Of a stretch of 64,000 nucleotides of DNA, positions 46,270 to 60,428 are shown piece by piece. This DNA is from Rhodanobacter sp. DHG33 (GTDB lineage: Bacteria; Pseudomonadota; Gammaproteobacteria; Xanthomonadales; Rhodanobacteraceae). Under the pieces are notes generated by a model. The model saw only the letters and a list, made by a program, of their open reading frames with translations, had not been told where the DNA came from and ran no database searches. The translations under genes and the position numbers were made by a program. The DNA lies in the NCBI RefSeq assembly GCF_014843005.1, contig NZ_JACYXM010000006.1:310001-374000 (forward strand). Direction: 5' to 3'. How positions within the stretch are numbered: the stretch's first letter is position 1; each line of letters opens with the position of its first letter.

Positions 46270-46851
46270 ATGGCCGGTTTTGCTTTGTTCAAGCGCCTGG
46301 TGGGCGGCAACGACCGTCGCCATAGCGGGCCCCGCGTGCGTGCACCGGTGGCCACTCGTGTGTTGGTAGTGGACGACTCGGCGACGATCCGTGCGGTGCT
46401 GGGCAAGATGCTCGCGCAGGATGGCTACGAAGTGCTCAAGGCCGCCGATGGCGAAGCCGCCTTGGCGATGGCTCGAAGCGAGCAGCCGGCCCTGGTTTTC
46501 CTCGACATCGTGTTGCCCGGCATGTCCGGCTTCGAGGTGCTGCGCACCTTGCGCCGCGAAGCCGCGACGCAGCACGTTCCCATCGTGATGATCAGCGGCA
46601 ACGTGCAGGCCACCGAGCAGTTCTACGTGCAACGCTACGGCGCCGACGATTTCATGAAGAAGCCGTTCGGCCGCGAGGAGGTGTTCGAGCGCATCCGGCA
46701 GCTGGTGTTGGCCGGGCGCCTGCCCGGGCGCACGTCGACCGCCGAACCCGAGTTGCCGCAGGACGTGAGCCAGGCCGAGTGGGATGCGATTCCCGACATC
46801 GCGATGCCGGACGAGGCGCATATGACGCCGCCAAAACCGGACGATCAGTAA
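46270..46851 (+). CDS. receiver-domain response regulator, paralogue of the 39218 gene
   Basis: 193 residues: 'MAGFALFKRLVGG', linker, then a receiver from about residue 30 ('RVLVVDDSATIRAVLGKML', Asp in 'LVFLDIVLPGMSGF', 'IVMISGNVQATEQF', Lys in 'DDFMKKPFGREEV') and an acidic 55-residue tail. It has no output domain. AGGGGA before ATG 46270 decides the start; an upstream frame to 46120 covers the inverted repeat. Both the N-terminal F-K-R-x-x-G-G and the central part match the other regulator in this window, so the two arose by duplication. The kinase partner is not in the window. Confidence 0.82.
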   Translation: MAGFALFKRLVGGNDRRHSGPRVRAPVATRVLVVDDSATIRAVLGKMLAQDGYEVLKAADGEAALAMARSEQPALVFLDIVLPGMSGFEVLRTLRREAATQHVPIVMISGNVQATEQFYVQRYGADDFMKKPFGREEVFERIRQLVLAGRLPGRTSTAEPELPQDVSQAEWDAIPDIAMPDEAHMTPPKPDDQ

Positions 46852-46884
46852 GGGCCAGTCGCTGCATCCACGCTATTCCCAGTC

Positions 46885-46914
46885 AAACCCTCCCCATCAT
46901 GGGGAGGGTTTTTC
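46885..46914 (+). terminator. rho-independent terminator after second receiver gene
   Basis: AAACCCTCCCC (46885-46895) pairs with GGGGAGGGTTT (46901-46911), followed by TTC. Two more inverted repeats (46925-46942 and 46955-46972) lie between it and the katG stop. The main stem is symmetrical and could serve the convergent katG too. Confidence 0.88.
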
Positions 46915-46978
46915 GTTGGGAAGTGCGGCCATGAATGGCCGCCTGTTTGATTCTCGCGATCAGGGATGATCGCAAAGA

Positions 46979-49238
<2,260 letters not shown>

Positions 49239-49303
49239 CGTCCGGCGTGAAGCCGGAAAAGTATGCCGGGAGGCCCGTGACGGAGAGGTGTCGGTGCCGC
49301 TGC

Positions 49304-51880
49304 TCAGCGCAGCTGCTTGAGCCGGTAGAGCGCTTCCAGGGCGTCGCGTGGCGTCAGCGCGTCGGGGTCGATGGCGTCCAGTGCATGCTCCACCGCCGAC
49401 GGCGCGGGCGGCGCGAACAGGCCGAGCTGCGGCGAGGCGTCGGCGGCGGGTGCCGGCGCGCCGACGTGCGCGTGCATGCCGCGCTCCAGCTCCGCCAGCG
49501 TGCGTCGCGCATCGGCGATCACCGCTTTCGGCAAGCCGGCCAGTGCCGCCACCTGCAGGCCGAAGCTGCGATTGGCCGGGCCTTCCTTCACCGCGTGCAT
49601 GAACACCAGTTGCTCGCCGTATTCGACGGCGTCGAGGTGCACGTTGGCGATGCCGGCATAGTCGTTGGCGAGTTCGGTCAGCTCGAAATAGTGCGTGGCG
49701 AACAGCGTGAAGGCACGGCTGCTCGCGGCCAGATGCACCGCCGCAGCGCGCGCCAGCGCGAGGCCGTCGTAGGTGCTGGTGCCGCGGCCCACTTCGTCCA
49801 TCAGCACCAGGCTGTGCGCGGTGGCGTTGTGCAGGATGTTGGCGGTTTCGCTCATCTCCACCATGAAGGTGGACTGGCCGCGCGAAAGGTCGTCGCCCGC
49901 GCCGATGCGGGTGAAGATGCGGTCGACGGGGCCGATCGCGGCGCGGCTGGCCGGCACGTAGCTGCCGATGTGGGCGAGCAGCACGATCAGCGCGTTCTGC
50001 CGCATGTAGGTGCTCTTGCCGCCCATGTTCGGGCCGGTGATGACCAGCATGCGGCGATCGTCGTCGAGCATCAGGTCGTTCGGCTCGAACGGCTCCTCGC
50101 GCACCTTTTCCACCACCGGGTGGCGGCCGCGCTCGATGGCGATGCCGGGTTCGTCGGTGAGCTCTGGCGCCGCCCAGTCCAGCGTCTCGGCGCGCTCGGC
50201 CAGCGTGGCCAGCACGTCGAGTTCGGCGATGGCGGCGGCAGCCTGCTTCAGCGGCTCCAGCCGTCCGGTGAGCGTGTCGAGCAGCGCTTCGTACAGCGCG
50301 CGTTCGCGCATCAGCGAGCGTTCCTTCGCGCTGAGCACCTTGTCCTCGAACTGCTTGAGTTCCTCGGTGATGTAGCGCTCGGCGTTCTTGGTGGTCTGGC
50401 GGCGCGTGTAGTGCGTGGGCGCCTTGTCGGACTGCGCCTTGCTGACCTCGATGTAGTAGCCGTGCACGCGGTTGTAGCCCACCTTGAGCGTGGGGATGCC
50501 GCTGGCGGTCTTCTCGCGTTCTTCCAGCTCGACCAGGTACTGGTCGGCATGCGTGGAGAGCCGGCGCAACTCGTCCAGTTCGGCGTCGTAGCCGTCGTTG
50601 ACGACGCCGCCGTCGCGTTGCAGCACAGGCGGGTGTTCGACGATGGCGCGCTGGAGCAGGTCGGCGGTTTCGGCGTGGTCGCCGATGCGGTCGACCAGGG
50701 CGTGCAGCAGCGGGCTGTCGAGCGCTGCGATGCGCGCGCGCAACTCGGGCGCCGCCAAAAGACCATCGCGCAGCGTGGAAAGATCGCGCGGCCGCGCCGA
50801 GCGCAAGGCCACGCGGGCAAGGATGCGCTCCAGGTCGCCGATGCCACGCAGCTTCTCGCGCAGTGCCTCGTGCCCGCGGCTGTCGATCAGCGCGCCGATG
50901 GCCTGATGGCGCGCGCGCAGCACCTCGCGCGAACGCAGCGGCCGGTTGAGCCAGCGGCGCAGCAGGCGTGCGCCCATCGGCGTCACGGTCTCGTCGAGCA
51001 CGCCGAGCAAGGTGTGTTCGGTGCGACCGCTGGGATGCGTGTCGAGTTCGAGGTTGCGGCGCGTGGCGGCGTCCAGCGCGATGGTCTCGCCGGCCGATTC
51101 CACCGCCATGCCGCTGAGGTGCGGCAGCGCGCTCTTCTGGGTTTCCTCGACGTAGCCGAGCAGGCAGCCGGCGGCGCCGATGGCCAGCGGCAGCTTGTCC
51201 ACACCGAAACCGCCGAGGTCGCGCGTGCCGAAGAAACGGTTGAGCTCACGCCGTGCGGCGTCGCTCTCGAAATGCCATGGCGGCCGCTTGCGCAGGCCGG
51301 GCAGGGTGGCGACCAACTTCGGCCACGCCACGCTTTCGTCCACCAGCGTCTCGGCCGGTTGCAGGCGCGCGAGTTCCGCGGCCAGCGCTTCGGCGCCCGG
51401 CACCTCGCTGAGCAGAAAGCGGCCGCTGGAGAGATCCACCCAGGCGAGGCCGTAACCGTCCTTGGCGCCGGCGCTGATCGCCAGCAGCAGGTTGTCGCGA
51501 CGCTCCTCCAGCAGCGCGGCGTCGGTCACCGTGCCCGGCGTGACCACGCGCACCACCTTGCGCTCCACGATGCCCTTGGCCAGTGCCGGGTCGCCGATCT
51601 GTTCACAGATCGCCACCGACTCGCCGAGGCGTACCAGCTTCGCCAGGTAGTTCTCCACCGCATGGTACGGCACGCCCGCCATCGGGATCGGCGCGCCCGC
51701 CGACTGCCCGCGCTGGGTCAGCGTGATGTCCAGCAACCGCGCCGCCTTGCGCGCATCGTCGTAGAACAGCTCGTAGAAATCGCCCATGCGGAAGAACAGC
51801 AGCACGTCGGGATGCGCCGCTTTCGCGGTGAGGTACTGACGCATCAAGGGAGTGTGCAGGGAGAGATCGTCGTGGCTCAT
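49304..51880 (-). CDS. mutS: DNA mismatch repair protein MutS
   Basis: 858 residues. The mismatch-binding domain begins near the N-terminus with '[15 protein letters not shown]' containing the Phe-x-Glu motif. The connector, core and clamp domains follow; the ATPase has Walker A '[15 protein letters not shown]', Walker B '[16 protein letters not shown]' and the composite-site signature '[11 protein letters not shown]'. The C-terminal tail '[16 protein letters not shown]' is the usual tetramerisation/clamp-interacting end. It shares the window's largest repair cluster with recA on the other strand. Upstream of ATG 51880 there is no strong Shine-Dalgarno. Confidence 0.95.
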   Translation of the reverse strand: MSHDDLSLHTPLMRQYLTAKAAHPDVLLFFRMGDFYELFYDDARKAARLLDITLTQRGQSAGAPIPMAGVPYHAVENYLAKLVRLGESVAICEQIGDPALAKGIVERKVVRVVTPGTVTDAALLEERRDNLLLAISAGAKDGYGLAWVDLSSGRFLLSEVPGAEALAAELARLQPAETLVDESVAWPKLVATLPGLRKRPPWHFESDAARRELNRFFGTRDLGGFGVDKLPLAIGAAGCLLGYVEETQKSALPHLSGMAVESAGETIALDAATRRNLELDTHPSGRTEHTLLGVLDETVTPMGARLLRRWLNRPLRSREVLRARHQAIGALIDSRGHEALREKLRGIGDLERILARVALRSARPRDLSTLRDGLLAAPELRARIAALDSPLLHALVDRIGDHAETADLLQRAIVEHPPVLQRDGGVVNDGYDAELDELRRLSTHADQYLVELEEREKTASGIPTLKVGYNRVHGYYIEVSKAQSDKAPTHYTRRQTTKNAERYITEELKQFEDKVLSAKERSLMRERALYEALLDTLTGRLEPLKQAAAAIAELDVLATLAERAETLDWAAPELTDEPGIAIERGRHPVVEKVREEPFEPNDLMLDDDRRMLVITGPNMGGKSTYMRQNALIVLLAHIGSYVPASRAAIGPVDRIFTRIGAGDDLSRGQSTFMVEMSETANILHNATAHSLVLMDEVGRGTSTYDGLALARAAAVHLAASSRAFTLFATHYFELTELANDYAGIANVHLDAVEYGEQLVFMHAVKEGPANRSFGLQVAALAGLPKAVIADARRTLAELERGMHAHVGAPAPAADASPQLGLFAPPAPSAVEHALDAIDPDALTPRDALEALYRLKQLR

Positions 51881-51954
51881 GCGTGACTGCGTATGGGTGG
51901 AACAGGGTGGCCGATCCGCGTTAACGTGCCGGTCTTGAAGATCGGGAGTCTCGC

Positions 51955-52464
51955 ATGGAGTTGTCGTCTGTTCCTACCGATGCCGCGCTGCGTGGGCTGG
52001 CGCAGGCGGTAGCGGACGAGACCCTGCGCCAGCGGCTGATGCTGGTGACCGCCGAGTCGTGCACCGGCGGCTGGATCGCCAAGACGCTCACCGACCTGCC
52101 AGGCAGCTCGGCTTGGTTCGATGCCGGCGTGGTGACCTACAGCTACGAGGCCAAGCAGGCCTTGCTGGGCGTCGACCCGCGCACACTGGAGCGCGTTGGC
52201 GCGGTGAGCGAGGAAATTGCCCTGGAGATGGTGTCCGGTGCACTGGCCCGTTTCGGCGCGGGCGTGGCGGTGGCGGTCACCGGCATCGCCGGCCCCAGCG
52301 GCGGCACGGCGGACAAGCCGGTGGGCACCGTCTGGATCGCATGGAAACGGCGCGGCGGTTATGCCCACGCGCAACCCTTCCATTTCGCCGGCGACCGCGA
52401 GGCGGTGCGCCGACAGACCGTGGCCGCGGCGCTGGCAGGCTTGCAGAAAACCCTGACCGAATAA
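51955..52464 (+). CDS. pncC: CinA-family nicotinamide-nucleotide amidohydrolase (PncC)
   Basis: 169 residues, corresponding to the stand-alone C-terminal CinA domain. '[20 protein letters not shown]' with its catalytic Ser/Cys surroundings, '[15 protein letters not shown]' and '[21 protein letters not shown]' are the conserved blocks. It deamidates NMN to NaMN in the pyridine nucleotide salvage cycle. It precedes recA by 124 bases, the arrangement found in many gammaproteobacteria, and is divergent from mutS with 74 bases between starts. Confidence 0.9.
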   Translation: MELSSVPTDAALRGLAQAVADETLRQRLMLVTAESCTGGWIAKTLTDLPGSSAWFDAGVVTYSYEAKQALLGVDPRTLERVGAVSEEIALEMVSGALARFGAGVAVAVTGIAGPSGGTADKPVGTVWIAWKRRGGYAHAQPFHFAGDREAVRRQTVAAALAGLQKTLTE

Positions 52465-52588
52465 GGCGATTCCTGCCGGCAGCAAGGCTTGACCGGTGTG
52501 GGATACTGCGTGTTCGCCGTGATCGCAGCCCGTGAGATACACCCCGGGCATCATGGCCCCACATTCGCAGCCAACCGGAACCAAGACG

Positions 52589-53623
<1,035 letters not shown>

Positions 53624-53628
53624 TCGTG

Positions 53629-53692
53629 TTGCGTCTCCGTGCACGGAGACGCAAACCGTTTGTCCCGGATGGCACGATGCAGCCGTGCCATC
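53629..53692. repeat. two hairpins in the recA-recX gap
   Basis: TTGCGTCTCCG (53629-53639) pairs exactly with CGGAGACGCAA (53644-53654) around TGCA; a second stem, GATGGCAC (53668-53675) with GTGCCATC (53685-53692), follows. They begin six bases after the recA stop and probably limit read-through into recX. About 190 further bases lead to recX without a gene. Confidence 0.75.
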
Positions 53693-53878
53693 TAGCGTCC
53701 AGACTGGAGTTGTTCCCGAATCTTTGGCGCTGCTTGATAGTTCCGTCGGACCGAACGGCCATTGCTTCGGGCCAGCAAAAGGGAAGGCGGCTCAGGTGCT
53801 GAACCGACGTCCGAAAGATCACCACAGACGTGCCAGCGTGCGACATCGGCCAGATCTTGGCGCCAGGGCGGCTTCCCC

Positions 53879-54373
53879 ATGAAGCGCAAGCAGAGTGACA
53901 ACACCGACAAACCACGCCCCAGCGCCTACGACAAGGCGCTGGGCCTGCTGGCGCGCCGCGAACAATCGCGCCGCGAATTGCATCGCAAGCTCGACCTGGG
54001 CGGTTACGCCAAGGACGAATCCGACAAGGCGCTCGCCAGGCTGGGCGAACAGCGCTATCAGGACGACGAACGCTTCGCCGCCATGCTCCTGCGCAACCGG
54101 GCCGGACAAGGCTATGGTCCCGCGCGCATCCGCATGGAGCTGAAAACCCACGGCCTCGCCGACGCAACGATCCGCCGCCTGCTGGATGAGGCCGAAGTGG
54201 ACTGGCAGGCCAGCGCCGCCAACCAGCTGCGCCGCCGTTATGGCGGTAAGCCTGCCGCGGATCGCGAGGAGCAGGGGAAAAGGGCGCAATTCCTCCTGCG
54301 GCGCGGTTTTTCCGCCGCCACGGTAAGATATGCGACCCACGCCGACGTGGACGAAGCCGACGAGGAAGATTGA
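53879..54373 (+). CDS. recX: regulatory protein RecX
   Basis: 164 residues of mostly alpha-helical sequence. Three-helix repeats are typical of RecX: 'YDKALGLLARREQSRRELHR', 'ALARLGEQRYQDDERFAAML' and 'GYGPARIRMELKTHGLAD'. It binds and caps RecA filaments. ATG 53879 begins 'MKRKQSDNTDK'; the frame extends further upstream into the hairpin-rich gap without conservation. Its stop is 47 bases before alaS. Confidence 0.9.
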   Translation: MKRKQSDNTDKPRPSAYDKALGLLARREQSRRELHRKLDLGGYAKDESDKALARLGEQRYQDDERFAAMLLRNRAGQGYGPARIRMELKTHGLADATIRRLLDEAEVDWQASAANQLRRRYGGKPAADREEQGKRAQFLLRRGFSAATVRYATHADVDEADEED

Positions 54374-54420
54374 TCGCGGCGGAGTAGCGGCGTGTCTCCT
54401 CGCAGCCATCGCCGCCACGC

Positions 54421-57060
<2,640 letters not shown>

Positions 57061-57067
57061 GCATGAC

Positions 57068-57114
57068 ATCGGGTGCAATATGCGCAGGGCATACCCGAGC
57101 GCATTGCACCCGAT
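57068..57114 (+). repeat. 12-bp inverted repeat behind alaS
   Basis: ATCGGGTGCAAT (57068-57079) pairs exactly with ATTGCACCCGAT (57103-57114), spacer 23 bases. It begins eight bases after the alaS stop. No T-run follows, so it is either a weak terminator or a protein- or RNA-processing site before csrA. Confidence 0.65.
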
Positions 57115-57311
57115 AGGGATGCTAGTTAGTATCGCTTGAGCATCAGGGTTTGCCGGTTGCGTACGACAAATGAGTCGCAGCAGCAGGTGGCCGTGTTGAG
57201 AATCGTAAAGGCGGCAACGCCGTAGTGATTCGATCGTTTGAACTGAGGCAGCGGCAGGGGGAAAATGCCGCTGCAGCAGGTCTGGAACCAGGAACCAATG
57301 GAGCTGCAACC

Positions 57312-57515
57312 ATGTTGATTCTAACCCGCAGGGTTGGCGAAACCCTGATGATCGGCGACGAGGTAACCGTCACCGTTCTGGGAGTGAAGGGCAATCAGGT
57401 GCGCATTGGCATCAATGCCCCCAAGAACGTTGCCGTGCACCGCGAAGAGATCTACCAGCGCATCAAGAACGGCCACGAACCAGGCGCAGCTCCCGGCGGC
57501 GACGACCAGCACTGA
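57312..57515 (+). CDS. csrA: carbon storage regulator CsrA
   Basis: 67 residues beginning '[20 protein letters not shown]', with '[20 protein letters not shown]' and 'REEIYQRI' in the conserved RNA-binding core. CsrA dimers bind GGA in leader RNAs to control translation and mRNA stability. The ATG at 57312 is standard for the family although no strong Shine-Dalgarno is close. The 250-base leader between alaS and csrA holds an inverted repeat at 57068 and is probably the csrA promoter region. The terminal ten residues differ among species. Confidence 0.96.
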   Translation: MLILTRRVGETLMIGDEVTVTVLGVKGNQVRIGINAPKNVAVHREEIYQRIKNGHEPGAAPGGDDQH

Positions 57516-57585
57516 TCGCAGTCTCAGTCTTTACGTCGAGCCGGTCGGCAGGTATCCTTGCCGGCTCGCAGCGACACCAGAACCC

Positions 57586-57678
57586 GGAGAGATGCCCGAG
57601 TGGCCGAAGGGGCTCCCCTGCTAAGGGAGTATAGGGTCAAAAGCCTTATCGAGGGTTCGAATCCCTCTCTCTCCGCCA
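57586..57678 (+). tRNA. tRNA-Ser (anticodon GCU)
   Basis: A 93-base class II tRNA with CCA encoded. The acceptor stem GGAGAGA (57586-57592) pairs with TCTCTCC (57668-57674), discriminator G, then CCA. The anticodon stem CTCCC/GGGAG encloses CTGCTAA with GCT as anticodon; the long variable arm identifies serine. It reads AGC and AGU codons. It is the normal neighbour of csrA in this lineage. Confidence 0.95.
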
Positions 57679-57719
57679 GATACGCAAAACGCCCCGAACG
57701 GGGCGTTTTGCGTATCTGG
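57676..57719 (+). terminator. 20-bp perfect hairpin abutting the tRNA CCA end
   Basis: CCAGATACGCAAAACGCCCC (57676-57695) is an exact reverse complement of 57700-57719 with a four-base loop. The hairpin begins in the CCA of the tRNA. It contains AAAACGCCCC/GGGGCGTTTT, so it terminates tRNA-Ser transcripts; RNase processing would have to cut at the base of the stem. Confidence 0.85.
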
Positions 57720-57818
57720 CGAGTCTGGTTCGCGCGGCGATATCGCAGCCTCCGAGACACTGGCGACAGCATGCAGTCCACGGTCGCCGGAAACAGGCGC
57801 AGGCTTTACCATGCGCGC

Positions 57819-58355
57819 ATGTCTGAACCTGCCATTCCCCGTTTCCGCGCGGCCGCCATGGCCGACGTCCCCGCCATCGTGGCCCTGGTCGAATCCGCCT
57901 ATCGCGGCGATTCCGGCCGGCGCGGCTGGACCACCGAATCCGATCTACTGGATGGCCAGCGCACCGACGCCGCCGGCGTGGCGGCATTGCTGGATCAGCC
58001 GCACGGCTTGCTGCTGCTGGCCGAGGGCAATGGCGTGCTGCTGGCCAGCTGCCATATCGAGCGGCAGGGCGATTCCGGCTACTTCGGCATGTTCGCGGTC
58101 GACCCGCTGCAGCAGGGCGGCGGCCTCGGCAAGGCCGTGCTGGCGGAAGCCGAGCGCATCGCGCGCGAAACCTGGCAGTGCCGCGCCATGCACATGACGG
58201 TGATCGTGCAGCGCGCGGAGCTGATCGCCTTCTACGAGCGCCGCGGATACCGCCGCACCGGCGAATTCCAGCCCTTCCCGTACGGGGACGAGCGTTTCGG
58301 CATCCCGCGCCGCGACGACCTGCGTTTCGAAGTGCTGCGCAAGGAGCTCGCATGA
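57819..58355 (+). CDS. GNAT-family N-acetyltransferase
   Basis: 178 residues. The acetyl-CoA-binding motif A is 'FAVDPLQQGGGLGKAVLAEAE' (Q-x-x-G-x-G-x-A variant; cited in the known pattern) and motif B with 'IAFYERRGYRRTGEF' is near the end. The N-terminal region 'RFRAAAMADVPAIVALVESA' is the usual first strand and helix. Its substrate is unknown. The final codons overlap the start of the Rieske gene (four bases), which suggests a functional pair or at least co-translation. Confidence 0.87.
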   Translation: MSEPAIPRFRAAAMADVPAIVALVESAYRGDSGRRGWTTESDLLDGQRTDAAGVAALLDQPHGLLLLAEGNGVLLASCHIERQGDSGYFGMFAVDPLQQGGGLGKAVLAEAERIARETWQCRAMHMTVIVQRAELIAFYERRGYRRTGEFQPFPYGDERFGIPRRDDLRFEVLRKELA

Positions 58356-58678
58356 GCCTTGCGGGCGAGGGCTGGGTGCGCGTCGGCGCGCGCAGCGAAC
58401 TGTTGCCGGGCGAGTTCAGAGTGGTGTTCGACGGCGACACGCCGATCGCCGTGTACAACATCGACGGCGCCCTGTATGCGGTCGAGGATGTCTGCACGCA
58501 CGACGGCGGCGATCTCGCCGGCGGCGAGGTGATCGGCTTCGAGGTGGAATGCCCGCGCCACGGCGCGCGCTTCGACCTGCGCACCGGCGCGGTCACCTGT
58601 CCGCCCGCCTATGAGCCGATAGCGAGCTTTCCCGTGCGCGAGCAGGACGATGCGATCTGGACGCGCGACGATCGCTGA
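58352..58678 (+). CDS. Rieske-type [2Fe-2S] ferredoxin
   Basis: 108 residues. The Rieske cluster motifs are 'DVCTHDGGDLAGGEV' (C-x-H) and 'ECPRHGARFDLRTGAVTCPP' (C-P-x-H), with spacing of about 17 residues, so two Cys and two His bind the cluster. As a single-domain protein it is a small soluble electron carrier similar to those in dioxygenase systems or NirD-like proteins. No oxygenase lies close by. The start overlaps the GNAT stop. Confidence 0.88.
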   Translation: MSLAGEGWVRVGARSELLPGEFRVVFDGDTPIAVYNIDGALYAVEDVCTHDGGDLAGGEVIGFEVECPRHGARFDLRTGAVTCPPAYEPIASFPVREQDDAIWTRDDR

Positions 58679-58740
58679 AGGCGCGCAGGTAGCCTGCTGC
58701 CGGGTTGCCCTCTGCTTTTGGCGGGGCTGAATCCGCAGGC

Positions 58741-59541
58741 TCAGAAGTGGTACACGAACGCCAGCGATTCGGACGGCTGGTTGCGCGAACCGAAGCGCGT
58801 CACCAGCGGGCTGCCGCCGGCGTTGCCGAGCAGGCGTTCCCAGCTCAGCGCCAAGGCGAGGCCGGTGTGCTGGCTGGTGGGCACGAACAGGTCGTATTCC
58901 AGCGATGCCGACTGGCTGCCGGCGCCGGGGTGCCAGGCGGGTACGGCCAGCGTGTCCGCCTGGGCGGGGCTGATGCCGAAGAAGCGGTCCATGGCCGCGC
59001 CGTTCATCGCCTGCCAGCGCATTTCGAACGAATGCTGCAGCAGCCAGACGGGCGGCAGGTCCCATTCGCCGTAGGCCTCGAGGTAGGCCCCCGCACCGTC
59101 GATATCGTGGCTGAGGTCGATGCCCGCATCGACCTGTTTGGCGAGCTGCCACTCCAGGTACCCCCCCGCAGTGAGGCGTGGCGACAACGGTGCGATCTTG
59201 CCGCGCAGCACGCCGAGGTCGTCGCTGTCGCGGCCCCATTGGTAATCGCCGTAGAAACCGCCGTGCAATACCGGGCCGCCGATCAGGTCGAGCTGCAGGC
59301 CGTCCAGGGTCGAAAGACTGAGATGGTCGGGGATCTCGATGTCGATGAAGGGGATCGGCTGGTTGCGTGCCGTGCTGGCGCCGGGCCATGCCGCCATGCG
59401 CTCCATGCCGGCACCGATGGCATAGGTGGGCTGGTCGCCGTCGTCGGCGAGGCAGCGCGTCGTCCATGGCAGCGCGATGAACAGGCAGGCGCACAGGGCA
59501 AGGCGACGGAGGGGGCCCGTAGTCGGAAATAGGCGGGTCAT
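58741..59541 (-). CDS. MipA/OmpV family outer-membrane protein
   Basis: 266 residues. Signal peptide about 1-32 ('LALCACLFIALPWTTRCLA'), then beta-barrel strands with alternating hydrophobic residues, ending 'SLAFVYHF' with a terminal Phe as in outer-membrane proteins. 'GLGAGMERMAAWPGA'-like early strand ('YAIGAGMERMAAWPG') matches the start of MipA/OmpV domains. Relatives are MltA-interacting proteins or porins. It has its own promoter and is divergent from the HAD gene. Confidence 0.82.
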   Translation of the reverse strand: MTRLFPTTGPLRRLALCACLFIALPWTTRCLADDGDQPTYAIGAGMERMAAWPGASTARNQPIPFIDIEIPDHLSLSTLDGLQLDLIGGPVLHGGFYGDYQWGRDSDDLGVLRGKIAPLSPRLTAGGYLEWQLAKQVDAGIDLSHDIDGAGAYLEAYGEWDLPPVWLLQHSFEMRWQAMNGAAMDRFFGISPAQADTLAVPAWHPGAGSQSASLEYDLFVPTSQHTGLALALSWERLLGNAGGSPLVTRFGSRNQPSESLAFVYHF

Positions 59542-59675
59542 GGGGGCCGCATCATAAAAGCCGGAGCGGGCGATTTGCCGGCCTGGCGCCCGCCGGCTCA
59601 GCCCCCGTTGGGGAAAGGGGGCCGAAAGGCAGGGTTTCTAACCTGCATCCCATTGTTGATAGGTGTGGATTTCCG

Positions 59676-60374
59676 ATGCCCTCGTCTGGCTGGACCATTC
59701 TGTGTGATTTCGACGGCACCATTTCCGTCGAAGACGTGATCGACTCGCTGCTCGATCGCTTCGGCCGTCCCGGCTGGGAAGTGCTGGAGCAGGATTGGCG
59801 CGCCGGTCGCATCGGCTCGCGCGAGTGCATGTCGGGCCAGGTCGGGCTGCTGCAGATGACGCGCGCCGAGCTGGACGAGCACCTGCGCGAGCTGTGGATC
59901 GACCATGCCTTCCCGGGCTTCGTGGCCAAGGCGCGCGAGCTCAACGTGCCGATCCGCATCGTCAGCGATGGCCTCGACTATGCGATCCACCAGATCCTCG
60001 GCCGCTACGGCCTGGACAACCTGCCGCTGGCCGCCAACCACCTTGCGCCGGCCACGCCACCGAAGCAGTGGCAGCTCACCTCGCCGTTCCAGGCCGAGGG
60101 CTGCCGCAGCGGCACCTGCAAGTGCGCCTGCGTGGCGCAGGCCCGCACCACGGGCGCCAAGACTCTGCTGATCGGCGACGGCGCTTCGGACTTCTGCGCG
60201 GCCGACCGTGTGGACTTCGTGTTCGCCAAGCACCGCCTGATCGAGCACTGCCGCGCCGCCGGCATCCCTTACATGCCGATCACCGGCTTCGAGGATGCGC
60301 TGGAATACCTGCCGCGCCTGCTCGACGGCACCCTGGTGCACCACGCGCGCTATCACGAAGCAGCGGCGGCCTGA
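59676..60374 (+). CDS. HAD-IB phosphatase, MtnX-like
   Basis: 232 residues, HAD superfamily. Motif I is 'ILCDFDGTISVEDVID' (D-x-D), motif II Ser in 'RIVSDGLDYAIHQIL', and motif IV is 'LLIGDGASDFCAADRVDF' (G-D-x-x-x-D). This matches 2-hydroxy-3-keto-5-methylthiopentenyl-1-phosphate phosphatase (MtnX) and phosphoserine phosphatase-like proteins. No other methionine-salvage genes are in the window, so MtnX function is doubtful. A Cys-rich insert 'GCRSGTCKCACVAQ' (C-x4-C-x-C-x-C) is unusual. It is followed 54 bases later by a class III aminotransferase. Confidence 0.82.
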   Translation: MPSSGWTILCDFDGTISVEDVIDSLLDRFGRPGWEVLEQDWRAGRIGSRECMSGQVGLLQMTRAELDEHLRELWIDHAFPGFVAKARELNVPIRIVSDGLDYAIHQILGRYGLDNLPLAANHLAPATPPKQWQLTSPFQAEGCRSGTCKCACVAQARTTGAKTLLIGDGASDFCAADRVDFVFAKHRLIEHCRAAGIPYMPITGFEDALEYLPRLLDGTLVHHARYHEAAAA

Positions 60375-60428
60375 CCGGCCGCTTCGCTGTTTGTTGCATC
60401 CCTCAATACCGTTCCCCGGAACCCGACC

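Noticed and set aside
52465-52588. LexA box before recA
   Set aside because: I looked for TTAG/CTAA dyads and CTG-N10-CAG in the 124 bases; nothing convincing is there, so I do not claim one.
57586-57719. Possible tRNA attachment site for an integrated element
   Set aside because: The tRNA 3' end is not repeated elsewhere in the window as far as I can see, and the flanks are ordinary core genes.
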